DNA of 64,000 nt from Panorpa germanica (Eukaryota; Arthropoda; Insecta; Mecoptera; Panorpidae), in NCBI GenBank assembly GCA_963678705.1, contig OY783216.1, positions 8,680,001 to 8,744,000 of the forward strand, in the 5' to 3' direction. The notes beneath the pieces were generated by a model. It was given only the letters and a program-made list of their open reading frames with translations. It did no database searches and was not told where the DNA came from. The position numbers were made by a program, and so were the translations under genes. Position 1 is the stretch's first letter; every line of letters starts with the position of its first letter. Below are positions 1 through 13,317 of this stretch, in pieces.

Positions 1-3000
1 TAATAGTTTGAACTTGCTGCAAATATTTTTTTGCCCGTAGTGATTTTTATCGTGAAACAGTTTCTTCTAAAAGTGAGTAGATAGAAGATGAACCACGTAG
101 CGGAAGGCTAGGGATCTTTAAAAACAGAAGAAAATGTCGTGTGAGCCTTAAGACTAAATGGTCAATCAACACTTTTACCGAAAGGTTCTTGAAAAACTTT
201 GAAATAGGTTCATGCGTGTAGGAACAAAAATCAAGAACTTAATCGATTTCAAATTCTTAGGCCGTCTGCATACGGGTCGACTGATTGCAAACTAGTCGCG
301 CAACAAAGCTTCCAACGAAAACGAAAAAGGAACCATGTCGAGCCGTGTTTCGTGACTCTATAGAATTTTTGACAATAGCGTTCTCTTTGGGTTCGGGCAG
401 ATTCGAGGCTTCGGGGCAATCAGCCGACCCATGTGCGGACGCCCTTAGTTTCATAACTAGTTTATTAATTAGTTAAACATCAATTAATGAGACCTATAGT
501 ACAACGTTAGGAGTAGTAGAATTTACACTTGATATAATGCAATCTTTGATTTGAAGTTGCCTGTATACCATTTAATGTCCGACCTCTTTCCAAACTTTGG
601 CGACACCTGGTCTTAATATCAAAACACTTATAACTTATTTTTATTTAAGACGTGGATTATTAAATTGAATGGAACTACTCAAAGATATCCCTCAATGGCC
701 GTTGTAGGAGTATAAATTACTCATTTCTTTATCTGCGGAGAGTCAACAAGGTTGTCAAATATGTCAAATTGATTAATGATGTTAAAGGAAGTTCTGAATC
801 GCGGAGACGGAGGCTATCTTTACTTTATAACCACCCTTCGTACACCCTGTACTTCTATTCGTCTTTCTGCAGTCAACCCCGCACTCCTCTTCACCCAGTC
901 ATGAACTAACATTTTATGATGAATAAAAATCGGATCATTAATTATGCTTACCCCAACTAATTGGATGTTTGCCCTGCTCTAAATTACCACTAAGCCTTGG
1001 TACAGATATTATGTGCTAAACACATTTTTAGGAAATGATTATTGATAAAAATCAATTAGTTATACTTTTTATATTCGTGTAAAGAAATTATATTTTTTCG
1101 CCAGTCGGTAAAACAGTAACCATATACTCATGGACTCCATAATTGGCGTCGTCCATAATAACGGCCAGTCAGTTGATATTTGAAGTCGACAGAACTCACT
1201 GTGCATATTGTTAAGTTAGTATAAATTTAGATAAAAAGTAATTGACAATTTAAATAATAAATTTTACATGTCGTTTCTTTGATTTCGGGTAAGATAGTAT
1301 GATTTAGGTTAAACAGTGTAATTATTATAATGTGTATGTAAATTACTAAAATAAATGTCTTTGTTTTCAGAGCAACACATAAGTTTGATTATAAATTTAC
1401 AATTCCTAATAAAATTGTCTTATATTCGTATTAATTAACACAATGAACAGCAAGTACTTTGAATTAATTTTAAACAATTACGTTATTTTATTTTGACGAA
1501 AATAATATAAATTATTTTTAAGAGAGATATTTAGGTATAAGAAAATTACCAAAACTTACTTTTAACCCATATTCAAATTTCTAATTAAGAACTCCATGTC
1601 GAAATTAACTAAATTCTACATTTATATAGCATTTACGTTAAAAGAAAAGTAAAAATAATATTGAATACAGACTGTTCTTATCTTAAGTAGAAATTTCCTT
1701 ACCGCAGCTACCATTGCCAATGTCACTACTAACATAACCTCAAAATTTTGCATATTGTTATTATTCCGAATTACGTTTTACAATAATTTATATCTGACTG
1801 ACGCGTACAGCAAATTCATTTTTATTTTATAGCGATTCCTTTTTATTTATTTTATGTCATTTTGAATTCATCATCACTTTTTTGATATCCTCTTTCATTC
1901 AACAAATAGTTATTAGTTGATGATAATCTGTATGCACAATTAATTAAATGCATTCACTGGCTAAATTATACTGTGATAGATTGATACGGTATTCTATATA
2001 AACTCAATAATTGAATCACCGACAGGGTCACCGTCTATTCACCATATTCAACCACAAATAAAATATACAATTAGTTATAGTGCAGGAGTGACACATCATC
2101 ATATCTAATAGGAACAGTTTTAATTAACCACTTTATTAAAAATCCTTAGTCACAGTGCCTGATTATGCTTGCCGGATGCTCAGGGGCCCCGCACCTTTAA
2201 CCCTTATTAATAACTTTTACATAAATTGATACCTATTCAAAATGAAAAAACATTTAATTTACTGTGGGCTAACCCCTTAAGAAAATTATTTACAGGTTCC
2301 TTAATTTGATTATTTCAATAAACTCAAAAATAACAAACAATATTATTTTTAGAAATATCGAATTATGTCAATACCCATATTTAGTGTTGTTTACCATGGG
2401 CATTCGAAATGCCACGAGTTCTACTCGATCTGTTTATTTTAAGTTGGACTCGGGGGAGGAGTGATGGAGAGGACAGGGAAGAGGAAGAGAGAGAGAGAGA
2501 GGTTGTTGATCGTGATATATCCAGTTATAAATCAGTTTCTAATAATTGGGTTACACACCCTTGTCATGATGCTCCCTCTCTAAAGTTATTTTTATCAAAA
2601 TAATTACTCCTGTCAGTTATATAGTAATTTAAATATTAAACAGGGAAGTAAAAAGTTTTTACAAAAATGTTTTGCATAATTTAACTTTACTGTTACAATA
2701 AATTATTTAAAATATATTCAAAAAAATTCAATGAAATATTTTTGATCATTTGAATCATTTTCTTTTTTGGTTGCATGTCATGTGATCCTGCTCCATCATT
2801 CTTTTCAAAGCAAACATTGACTTGTCCACCACACTATCTCCATGTCAATTAACAAAGTCTCTTCAGTTTTAATGACAGCCAGATAACGCTACAAGACTAT
2901 CCTGCAATCCTTGTCATACGTGCAGTGTATCCTTTCAAATGCAATTGCATTCTTTGCAGCTCACTGCATCCCATATATGTAGCACTCTACATTCACTCAC

Positions 3001-4900
3001 GTGGGGGAACACACAAGAGTGTCTAGACTTCTCCGATATGCGTGGATTTATACACACGTGCCCAGCATCCCCATGCCCCATGCTCCATATATGCAATCCT
3101 CGTCAGACGTATTCATATGTGAAGAGAAGAGAAAACCGCATATAATTATGGTGAACCAGATGTTAGCTCTTAACTACTGCAGAAACTCGACTCGTAGCCC
3201 CCTGGTGCTAGGGTGGGAAATGCAACTGAACTAATATAGAAGTTGAAGTTCTCGCTGTCAAAACACTGTGCTGCAAATGACAAAACACGTGCTGTAATTG
3301 AATTAATTTAAACTTTATTATCTTGATAATAAGTGTTAAATTAATAATCTTACAATATAGGAACTTTATCTTTTGTTATCGTTTTATTTACACGTTTGGT
3401 TTTCTTTACTAAACCACAACTTTTATGCAGAGATTAAGAGTATGTTACATTTTCTACTAGGATATTGTTTTTAATTCATTTCAATAACCCTATTAATCAC
3501 GGTTATGTAGTAGTTACGTATAATAAACTCGCAAACATATCTACTACATGAATGCTACGTTTTTATTTATCTCCACGTATTCATCTCTGGTTTAAGTAAC
3601 AGCAACAAAAGCATATATCGCGCTTAACAAAAACATAACAATACAAAGCAAAACAAAAATTTGAAACAAAGACTTTGTAAGAACCACAACAATTAAAAAG
3701 TTTTCTTGTTTCTAAAAGAAACCAATGATTTACAAGATTCTCTACGTTTCCGTCACATGACGTTTCCTGTTGGGATTTCTTATGAGATGAATTTATAGCA
3801 ACAATCTCCGCGACAGGGAAACCTTGAAACTCGACAGCGAAATGCTTTTAGCAGCATAACTTTACGGCGGTGTAGAACGACGCTTAGAACGTCGTAGAGC
3901 AAAGCAAGCTTGTCTACTTTGTTGCTGTTGTGTGGTTGGTCACCTTGTGGAATATCCTGAAAAGCTAAGAGTAAAGGATCCTGTGGGAAATTGGCAAGGA
4001 ATCTGTATAAAAAATTTAAGATGGTCGCTTCTTTTATTTGAATTAGTTAACGGTATATTTTACCCTAAAATGAAAATCGAGTTTTAGTAATATTTGCAAG
4101 TAAAATAGATTAAATTAATTTATAGTATTTTTTAACACGTGGCATGGATTAAGTTGTAAACAGAATTCTTAATCTAAATAACACACTCATCTGTTTAATG
4201 CAGGATGTAGAGTGCCATACCGTCATTTACGACCATCACGTTCTCGTCTACGTCCACGTAACGCTATAAGTCTGACTGCTACGTCGCTAGCGCTACGTTT
4301 CGTTGTACGATCTATGCTGCACCTAAAGCTCGCTAAAGCTGAGGTTTGTAGAGTCATGAAAGCTCACACAGATAGCCAATAGGGTGAATATGCAGTACAC
4401 TACCATTTGGATTTATATCCGACCATATTTATTTTATTAATGTTATGAAATTGATTTTATTTAAAAAATAAAAACTTGATTAGTAATTATTTATACTATA
4501 AATGGATATTGTGGAGCACGCTGTGGTTTATCTAGTTTTGTTGTGCAATGAACGTGGACATAACAATGCTCATGTGACATTGCAGGTGTCCTACAATCGA
4601 ATACGTGCTAAATGCATTTGTGCAACGACGCATCCCGTTGTAAGCTCGGCACAACGTTATTCAGCGCCTATAATTAAATGCACAGGATGGCGCACTATCT
4701 GATAATTTGGATTACGTAATGTTGGATTCAGATGCATTAAATGCAGCACATAGTTGACACCATTTTCTGTTATCTAGTTTAATTTTGGTGACGTGGATGC
4801 ATCAGAAATAACGCGTTAAGTTAACGCCAATTATAAGTATTTCATAATCCTGTACGCTGAACTTTCTAATTGGGTGTTTAGTTCCTCAGGTTGGTATAAC
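1..4900. other. AT-rich non-coding stretch
   Basis: No reading frame here looks like a gene: the open frames are under 80 codons and resemble no family I know. The stretch contains a purine-rich tract at about 2450-2501 (GA-rich with a short GAGA run) and one repeat fragment at 290-380 listed separately. Slightly GC-richer patches near 3830-3910 and 4200-4340 have no identifiable content. Confidence 0.6.
290..380 (+). repeat. Dispersed repeat fragment H, copy 1
   Basis: This segment contains GCGCAACAAAGC, then TTCCAACGAAAACG, then GGAACCATG, then TCTATAGAATTTTT. The same blocks occur in the opposite orientation at 34645-34712. The shared order of four blocks indicates two diverged copies of one dispersed repeat. 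No terminal repeats are visible, so the class is unknown. Confidence 0.6.
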
Positions 4901-4914
4901 CTCTAAATTGCCCC

Positions 4915-5019
4915 GGATGCATATAGGGAACAAATAGGAACATATGTCTTTCTCTCTCGCACACATTTTGGACACACTTTCAGGTCCAGTTTTCCCTCTC
5001 CATATATATATGCTCTAAG
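4915..5019 (+). repeat. Repeat family B, copy 1 (MITE-like)
   Basis: It carries the family core ACAAATAGGAACATAT, then CTTTCTCTCTCGCACACA and a tail CTCTCCATATATATATGC. Related copies lie at 9940-10076, 38430-38556 and, as a full palindrome, at 62374-62587. It looks like one arm of the foldback structure seen in the last copy. Confidence 0.65.
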
Positions 5020-7430
5020 CCCCTACCACACACTTGATCCACATGTCATGCACTGCTGCACGAATCGTCCAGCAAAGGAAGGTTTTGTACTTGAATGTTT
5101 CTTTATTTACTTGAAAGTTTTTGTTAAACAGTGTCAGTGTCAATAATGTCATCAAATTAATAAACTAAATAAATCATTCGGATCAAACATTCGTTCCACC
5201 GTGTTGCCATGCCAATCCTCCAATATTTGACTCACATGTTGGAGACAAACATTTCATCGATAAGCATCGTGTGGAGCCGGCTTAACAAGCTTGCAATGCA
5301 TACGTACACTGAGTTTCAAACTCAAGAAGTAAGTGAAACAGTATTGCAATAAAAATGTTCGCCGTTTTATACGAGGCATGGCTGCCACCCTCAGCAATTA
5401 CATTTACGATAGTTCCTAACAAGTGGTGTTAATGACTTTGCAGTTGCTAGCTGCTGCCACGTCTGACACGCCATTTGCATTAAAAAATATAACGACACAT
5501 TGAAGTTGTAAAAATTATACACTCAAGTTTTCTGTGTGGACTTTAACATGTTTTAAAGATTATTTATAGCAGAAATGAAACTCGTAAATTCAGACAAAGA
5601 CATGATAATTTATAGGCTTCATAATTTAGAAAACGTACAGCTTGTAAACAAGACTTTAATGCACCAGGAGGTATTAAACGTTGAGTAAGACTTCAATAAA
5701 ATAGCAAGGTATCCAATTAGAAAAATACGGGAAACCTTGAAAATAATTTGATCTAAGTATGCCCTGACCTGCAGTTTAAGAAATTTAGGTAGGCATTTAG
5801 GTAAAGAGGACATCTTCTTCAATCTATTTATACCGCAGCAGAACTTGATGATTAATATAATAATATTGCTTAAGAACTTCTGTAATTAAAACCACTTTAT
5901 TATATTTTATGTTTTATTAAAGCTGATTAAACTTATAAAAATTGAATTTGGTTTCACTGCTGGTTATGCCAAAGCTGACAATTGTTGAACGTCGATCGAT
6001 CGATCTAAGGTGATGTCAGTATTTCTCCTGGCACTGATGTGTGCGTATAGACCTTAATAGTTCAAACATGAACAAGAGAAAGAACGTAATTACGTTGCTT
6101 CTCCTTCTTTACCTACCGTAGTATACCGAAAGACCTTCTAAAAAAGACCACTTGTTATTTTTTTGTTATTTAGTTGTAATACGTGTTTTTGCGATACAAC
6201 ATTTTTCTTGCAAACTATTTTTGATATACGATTACGATTACAACCAAAAAAAAATTAAATGCAGGACATACTCGTATACCTATACGTAGGGAACATCCTG
6301 CACAGGTATTTATGTCTCTCCACTCTCTCCCTAGTGTTCCTCATTCTCTTCTTCTCTGTTTGTATTTTCTAAGCAGTGTTAACAAACCTTTTGTTAAGCA
6401 ACCATTAGAAAATAATGTTAGAGTGTAACCTTTAATGACAAAATCGCATTATAAATGCTCGTTTTTAGTTGGATCTACGTTTTATACGCAACGAACAGCT
6501 AATACACTGCGTCCTTGTCTGATGGACGGTGTCCTGCGCTAGCTCTCTCTCGCTCTTATGTATTTTTAACAGTTTTACAAAAGAATACGAATTTTTGATT
6601 AAAGTAAAGATTAATATATGTATTGACGTATATATTTATAGTTATAGTTATTTCAAATAGTCTTGCAGTGTGCGACATGCCTTAGATAATGGTGTAGGTG
6701 TCACTGTGAGGCGTGTAATGCTGTGAAACAAAATGCGTTTATTACTGAGCTCGATCTTAGGATTCGTGTTTTAAACCACTGTGCATGGGTCATCTATTCG
6801 ATAACCATGTACTCGTATTTTAAATTTGAAATGTAATGAAATTATATTTGTATTGAATTATTATCGTTCCTCACTTCGCGTTGGTAGGATCGAGTTATTC
6901 ATCAAAATTGTTCGTGACCACTGGCCCTATGGGCCTGTGTGTCTATCGGTTTTTGCGTTGCTCGGGTGCCATGGGCTATGGGTGATCACGAACTAATGGG
7001 ACCAGCTTGTGTCGTACATACAAGCACGTGTACCGGTACTCTTACACTGCCTGCCACCTAGCGACGGAATCCTGTAGAATTAAATAGGACAACGGTAGTG
7101 TGAGACATAGATCGAAAAGGAGTGAGAGTGAGGGGGAGGGGGGGAGTCATCTAACAACAATGTCCACTCTACTTGGTTTAACATATAAATAGGATTTAGA
7201 ATTTAACATTTAAAAATTGATGATCCAGTTCAACGAAAATTGAAAAAACATTCATGGTGTTAATGGAATAACCTAGACCAAATTAAATTACATGTTTTGT
7301 TTTTTTGTTACTAGATGGTGTTGGTGTCGGAAGAATGTTTGTGTGTATATACTCAGCAAACTATTTCTATTTCGTGAATTGGATTGACTTGTAATTGTTT
7401 AAGGTAGTTGTCGCTGTACATAGATTGACC
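5020..7430. other. Non-coding stretch, no gene seen
   Basis: No frame here has coding character. A GC-richer patch (about 6860-7080) lies inside, but I find no exon, hairpin or repeat that explains it. The CGATCGATCGATC run near 5993 is a short simple repeat. Confidence 0.5.
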
Positions 7431-7473
7431 GTTTTATAGAAATTAAGACATAGGACACAACACAAGCCAATTT
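7431..7473 (+). repeat. Family A element, terminal fragment
   Basis: The end of family A (TTTTATAGAAATTAAGACAT followed by AGGACACAA...CAAGCCAATT) is present with a small duplication inside the terminus. Everything upstream of it in the element is missing, so this is an isolated end fragment. Confidence 0.6.
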
Positions 7474-8838
7474 CTTGTTAGATTTTCTACAAATCAGATG
7501 AGAAACAAACAAGACTGACTTTACCTTATATGCTTAAGTAATTCTTTATTGCGCTACCCAAATTCCAACAAACATTTTAGGTCGAATGAAGAAACAGCAG
7601 AGACCAATTTCATTATCTAATATTCATTGGCCATGTTCTGGTAAAAGGGCAAATATAGATCGTCTTTAGGTCCAATGTGGCTATTTACAGCAGTCGTCAA
7701 CTGTCGTTCAACATAACTGCCTGATTGAGTCCATCTGCTGTCACGTCGTGGTTATGCCCTGTCTCTTTACGGCGTGGTATCAGCAGCCCGGAGATGGACA
7801 TCGGTTTGGTCACAGTATCCGCTGTCGTCAAAATAACTCGTTGACGTGCTGGCACGTGCAAGACAGTATCTATTTTCCTGTCCGCACACCAAAGACAATT
7901 ATAAGACAACTATACACCAGAGACATTTATATAATTCACATTAGTTTAAAATATTTCACATAAATCTGCTTGTAATTTTTGAATGTAATGTTTTATGTCG
8001 TGGGTTTTTCATCTTCTGGTGCAAATATAGTAAGTCAGCTTTATTTCTAATTCGTTTTTAATTGGTTTTTGAAACAGACAACCCACTGACGCCATTTTAT
8101 CGTTTAAATTAAATTTCGTAGCACGTTTTAGACTACAAGGGGTTACTGTTATAATTTTTGCCTAATAATTCAAAACAAATTCACTCAATTTCAGTTTTTT
8201 ATTAATATGTAAATAGATGGGATCATCAGACTGTATTTCTATCAATCATACTTCGACGTTTTAATTAAAATATGGTATTACATGTATTTGAAACTATAAC
8301 GTTATATATGTAATTCAACGCCTGATTTGTTGGCAACACAAGTAACTTATGTTGCTAAATTATATCAAGTGTATACTTGTACGTATATTTTCCAGATGGG
8401 AATTCTTATAACTCAGTTGAGTGATCCGTCACACACAATTCAATCTGTTGGCCGTTGGGTGTGTGAAATTCAAACGAATGCGACACGTGAAACCGAGCGT
8501 GTGGCTTGGACAGAACCCGGATGTTGACAGCGACACCAACGCCTACACATCAGGGACCCGGAACTGCGATAATTGCCACTCTACACACACTTGTATAGAG
8601 ATCAAACAAATTCTAAAGATTTCTTGGTAATCTATGAATTTTTGCTATGAACGAGTTTACTCACAATTCTGTTTTTCATATAACCCTATTATTTATGACG
8701 AAAATGGGTGAATCTCAAATTGCGAATACGAAACCACTTCACCTGTTAGAATCTAAGCGAGTTAATGATAAAGTTAATGAGAACTACAAGTGCTTTTTTA
8801 TTTTATTATTTGCCGTACAGCAGGTCTTGGCGAGGCAC
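7474..8838. other. Non-coding stretch with two weak open frames
   Basis: Two short frames here are less AT-rich than their surroundings: about 7697-7900 (minus) and 8391-8527 (plus, directly after a TTTTCCAG that could be a splice acceptor). Neither resembles a protein family I know, and neither has a convincing exon partner. Part of 8308-8350 resembles the repeat at 12060-12120. Confidence 0.4.
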
Positions 8839-9060
8839 TTGTTCTTTGTATAATTTATGTAAATTGTAAGTAAGAATTTTTGATGATAATTGACGAGAAA
8901 TAAAATTTTAGATTGGAAGATTTATAAAAGTTTGTTAAAGACGACAAATATTAATGATGATAAACTAAGGTGCATGAATGCCTTAAAAGATATACGCAGT
9001 GATTCTAGTGGGATCTCTAAAGAGCGAGGCGCGAGATTCAAATACATATATATTAATGAA
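8839..9060 (+). repeat. Dispersed repeat K, copy 1
   Basis: About 220 bp are nearly the same as 28213-28441 in the same orientation, including the block GAGCGAGGCGCGAGATTC and its flanks. A 95-codon frame (8890-9177) runs through this copy, but the second copy does not keep it open, so it is probably not a gene. Both copies stop at the same point (about TTAATGAATTT), which marks an element end. Confidence 0.7.
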
Positions 9061-9939
9061 TTTTTCTACTTGGGTTGTTGCGCGAGAATACGACGCCCCT
9101 ACAAGAGCGAAGCACCGAGCGGTTGTTCTGCTTGCCACCCCCTAAGGTATATCCACTGTAAAGTCTTAAGAAGTTAAGAAACGGTTATCGTTAAAAACCT
9201 TTTTCGGTAGAGTGAGGCAACTACCCCTTCCTTCTGAATAATATAAATTAATCACTGGTATTAATCGCAAAAACTCTCGCCAATAAAAATAACATCACGT
9301 AATGAAATAACAAATAACTGTGATATAGACAGCGATATATCAAACAGTCGGTAATATCACAGGACAATTACTTCAGTATTATCAACGGCATAACTCACAC
9401 TGATAACGTCTGTGTGTCCAAACGAAAGTCAAATAAATATAAACAATAATTGTACAAATCGATTATATTGGTATTGGGTATTGGGTAGCACAGCGCGCTG
9501 TTATGGCTTTCCTAAGTGGTACAACATATATTTAGGTTTGATTTGTTATTTCTACAACGTTTTAGTTGTTCTACCCAATAACTGATCAAATTACAAGACG
9601 TCTCGACGCCTAAGGGGGTGAGGGAGAGGAGAGAGGGGTTGATAAACGACGGCAATTATCAAGACGCTACTAATTCAATATATTAATGTCAGATTATTAT
9701 TGTGTGTTTATGGAATATGATATCCAGACTTAGAAGCATGAATTATCTATCGTGCATTTTTGTAGGACAGGGGTGGACTGTTTTGTGTAGAGTAAGGCAT
9801 ATCTCTAATATTTCCAAGTGTTTATTATTCAGTCCAAGCGAATATGTATATGGAATCGCGAAATCCGAATCTACAAGTGTTGTGTCTTCAAAGACATGTG
9901 TGTTCAAGAGTCGTCGAAGAGCGTATTATATCTAGACAA
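9061..9939. other. Non-coding stretch, nothing identified
   Basis: I see no gene, terminal repeat or structured RNA here. A short GC-richer patch (9080-9150) follows directly after repeat K copy 1 and is absent after copy 2. Confidence 0.5.
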
Positions 9940-10076
9940 CTCTGACTTGACAACTGTCACTTTCGACGCATGCGCATAGAGAACAAATAGCAACATATAC
10001 CTTTCTCTCTCGCACACATTTTGGACACATTTTTAATCTATAGGAAACATAGGCTATTCACACTCCATATATATGC
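9940..10076 (+). repeat. Repeat family B, copy 2
   Basis: It begins with CTGACTTGACAACTGTCAC and continues through TTCGACGCATGCGCATAGAG, the family core, and a tail that includes AGGAAACATAGGCTATTCAC. The tail matches the reverse complement of the left arm of the palindromic copy at 62374-62587, which links the copies into one family. Confidence 0.65.
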
Positions 10077-10858
10077 CACAAAATGTCACAAAACAAGACA
10101 CTTCACCGGGTAGTTTGTCTCACTTACATCATTGTTATGATAATCCTATTTAAAATTGAACAAATTGAAAATATTAATTATTGAAAAATATGTCTACTAC
10201 CTTGAAGCCTCCCTTTCTATTACAAAATAATGATTTACGCCCGTTGTCTTGGAACGGAGCGAGAAGCTAATAAATAATATATTGTTAATATATTGTTGTA
10301 AATAAAACTATAGCCCCGGGGAGTAATAACTCCGATTGTTTACGTTGTAATATCGTATAAGTCAAAGTATTTCGTGCACACCACACTCAGACACACACAC
10401 ACCAAGCAAAACGTTTGATAACTCCTGGTACTGTACCAGCTTGCCTATAATACTACATGATAGGATTACAAGATCATATTTAGAGACGTCGATCTATACA
10501 GTTTCAAAACCACATCGTATCACAAGCAGAACACGAAAACCATTCCAAAGGCTATTGTTGTATTCTGCAATTTATTTCACAGTCGAACGAACTCTCAACA
10601 ATATTATTGTCTTTCCAACAAAAGGAAAAAAAAACAAGAACGAAACCTAAACGAAACCTAACCTCAAAAAAAAAATCAAATAATATCATAACAAAACTAT
10701 AAATATAAAAATATCTGATAAATATTGCTTCGAGATACTTTGAAATATTATTTTGTTTAAATTTGAAATGATATTTGTAATCAGAGAAACTAATAGTGTT
10801 TTCTTTCCGTGAATATATTAAACTCAATTAAAATCATTATTTCTTAAGGTAACCAACT
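10077..10858. other. Intergenic, downstream of the ACP1-like gene
   Basis: No gene is seen. This is the 3' flank of the minus-strand phosphatase-like gene. It contains a CA-rich run near 10380-10402 and a poly-A tract near 10665. Confidence 0.5.
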
Positions 10859-11677
10859 TCAAATTATAATTTCCTGGTGCCTCATCCAAGTTAAGAAACA
10901 ATTGCAGCACCGGAAGCAGTGCTTATAACACTTTCCGAAAGCGTCCTGCTCTGTGTCCTAAAAATATATATTTGTTAATAATGTAAAATAATAATTTGAC
11001 TAAGAAGAAGAATAAATACGTACTTCAAGTGGGTTCTGAATAATCCTAATTCTCCTTGGATCAAATTCACCGAGTAACATTATCTTCGCAGTGGAATCGC
11101 TGGGAGACAATCGGTTCAGATCATTGATATTGCTTTCATCCATACCAAATATAATACCAAATCGTGTAAAATCGATATCCTTTATCTAAAAATACAACAC
11201 TTCATATTCTCATTTCAAATCGAATTCTTTACGAATTATATATTATGTAAAATAGAAGTTATTTTCAGTGAAGAACGAAGTGTAGATCGTTTTAACGAGA
11301 AAATTTGTCTGTAGAAACGAAGTGTGGGTAAAGACAATTGTCTGCACCTTTCTCGCAGAATGCGTGTACTCAATTCCATGACGCCGCAAAACTTCCAACG
11401 TTTGGGAATGTGGGGTCATGCCAATAACCCCTGAACGTAGTGCTGCACTGTCAACAATCCAATTTATATGGTCACCCCATTTTTTAATTGCTTCTAGAAA
11501 AACTGCTTCAGCAATATTTGATCTACAAATATTACCTGAAATAGCAAAAAGGAAACGTGTCAACACACGTTCACAAATCAGTCCTTCTCTCAGACCCAGG
11601 CCTGCCTCCGCCATACCTGTGCACAACAGCACAGACTTACCCATAGATGTAAATAAGACACTTTTCCTTTGCAACAT
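10859..11677 (-). CDS. ACP1: ACP1/primo-type low-molecular-weight phosphatase, predicted catalytically dead
   Basis: Four exons join in frame: 11641-11677, 11348-11535, 11024-11185 and 10859-10957. Introns are 105, 162 and 66 nt, all GT-AG. The product is 161 residues, the usual family length (about 155-160). Family marks seen are the P-loop TSMGNICRS (residues 10-18), the conserved IAEAVF, HGIEYTHSARK, MDESNINDLNR (residues 90-100) and a Cys-rich C-terminal helix ending in CFRCCNCFL. In active enzymes the P-loop is C-x5-R with Cys12 as nucleophile and the acid is Asp129 in DPYY. Here the nucleophile position is Ser11 (codon TCT) and the acid motif reads QNPLE, with Asn126. Arg17 and Asp91 of the active site are kept. 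The frame is intact, so it is probably a real protein that binds but does not hydrolyse phosphotyrosine. That role is inference. The family assignment is firm, the exon ends are well supported, and inactivity is a prediction. Confidence 0.88.
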
Positions 11678-13317
11678 TCATATTTTTTTTTGGTCAATAC
11701 GTTTTTACAATAATAAGCTAAACGTACTTATATTGATAAAACTTTTTGTAAATTATCTGTCAAATTTTTATCACTCAAAGCCTTCTTTAACTAATTGAGC
11801 AATAAAATTATGAATTTACATATATTCTGCTTAGTTAGTAAAGATCCTATCATTCATCTAAGATTCAAACCCATTTTAAACTTACAATACTATTTTTAAT
11901 AATTATAAATAAAGTAATATAATATTCTGTTGATTCTATTATTGACACTTCCGCAATTATTAGGTTATTATTACGTGTTGTACAACCTCTACCATCAAAT
12001 GTTGGATGTTGCATGTTGCATTCGTTTGGGGAATGTGCCAAACAAATTATTTTGTAGGTACAACTACGCCTGAATTAATGGCAACACAAATAACTTTCAA
12101 TAAAATATTTTATAAAATTATTATAAAACAAAAACAATATTTACGTTTGCATTAACGTACATGGTATATGAGACTGAAGCTTGAAAAAAAATTAAATAAA
12201 TAATATATTCTGTCTCTTTTGTAAGTTTTACTACTTTATGTCTGAGTCAATACGTAATACCGATACAAGATGCCGATATATTAATTGACATGTTACTTTG
12301 GTTAGGACATGTTGTACAATCTATTCCGTTGGATGCCGCATGTTTCACTCGCACTTATGTTGATAAAACACCAAATAAATTATTTTGTAGACCACAGCTA
12401 CGCCTGAAATGCTGGCAACTCAAATAACTTTCAATAAAATATGTTCTATGAATTTATACATTTTGTTTTTAATATTATTAACTTGAAAGGATATTTTTAT
12501 TTAACATTTGCAACAACATATTTTTCTTTTGTCATTCTTAAACCCCTCCAACGTCTTTACTACCATTTTAAAGCGCTCCTAAAATACTTAAATTTTATTA
12601 TGTTGTCTGGCAAATACAGTTTGGAATGTAAAAGACTTATAAAGAAAAGTTCAAAGATAAACTGAAGATTCTTATAAGAGTCGCACTGTTCTTAAGTGTT
12701 ATAATCCATTGCCAAATTGAATACTCTATTATTCTCCAAAAACTAATAAAATTAATTAAAACTGAATACTTATTCTTAGCAGCGTGGCGTGAGCAGAGGG
12801 GGGATGGCAGGGGTGCTCTGTGCCCCTAGGAATTCGCTTAGCCTTAGAATGTTTAGTACGATGCTATTACTTTTGCATTTATAGTAAAATAAATGGATAA
12901 ATAAATACGTGCAGACCATCAGCCAGGATTGTTATTACTTGTGATTGCTGTGGAAATGGGAGGCCGCTGCAGAGGCTGAGGCCAGGCCAGTCAAGTCCTT
13001 GGGGATATCAGCGGAAAATTGAACAGTAACTAGTTTGTCTACTGAAATTAATTGAGAAATATTGCGAAGTAAAATCACTGAACCAAAAGATACAAAAACA
13101 GAAAACCAATCAAAGAAATACACCGACGCTCGTCGCTTAATTGCAAAAATAAAAGTTAATTAATAATAGACGGTTAATTAATGGAATTTCATTTCATAAA
13201 AGAACATTTCAATTACAAATGAACAAATTATTTAAATTGATTTCGCCTTATAATCTTGGTAGAAAATTACGAAAAGGTTCAATTTTAGACTTTAAAGAAT
13301 AATTAATTTATTATTTT
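11678..13317. other. Intergenic, 5' flank of the ACP1-like gene
   Basis: No gene is seen. The stretch contains a diverged direct duplication (11990-12150 and 12305-12465) and a GC-richer patch near 12780-12835. Promoter elements cannot be assigned. Confidence 0.5.
11990..12465 (+). repeat. Diverged direct duplication (two ~155-bp copies, ~313 bp apart)
   Basis: Blocks such as AAATAAATTATTTTGTAG / AACAAATTATTTTGTAGG, CTACGCCTGAA and AATAACTTTCAATAAAATAT occur in the same order in 11990-12150 and 12305-12465. A shorter related piece is at 8308-8350. This looks like an old dispersed element present twice. Confidence 0.6.

Noticed and set aside
257-476. Overlapping frames of about 65 codons on both strands near the window start
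   Set aside because: They cover dispersed repeat H and its flank. The second copy at 34645-34712 is not open, and no start or splice context supports them.
8391-8527. Possible last exon after TTTTCCAG on the plus strand
   Set aside because: No upstream exon or donor could be paired with it, and the peptide (for example DPSHTIQSVGRWVCEIQTNA) matches nothing I know. Kept only as a weak frame.
11418-11798. 126-codon plus-strand frame opposite the phosphatase-like gene
   Set aside because: It overlaps exons 1 and 2 of the minus-strand gene and has no homology of its own.
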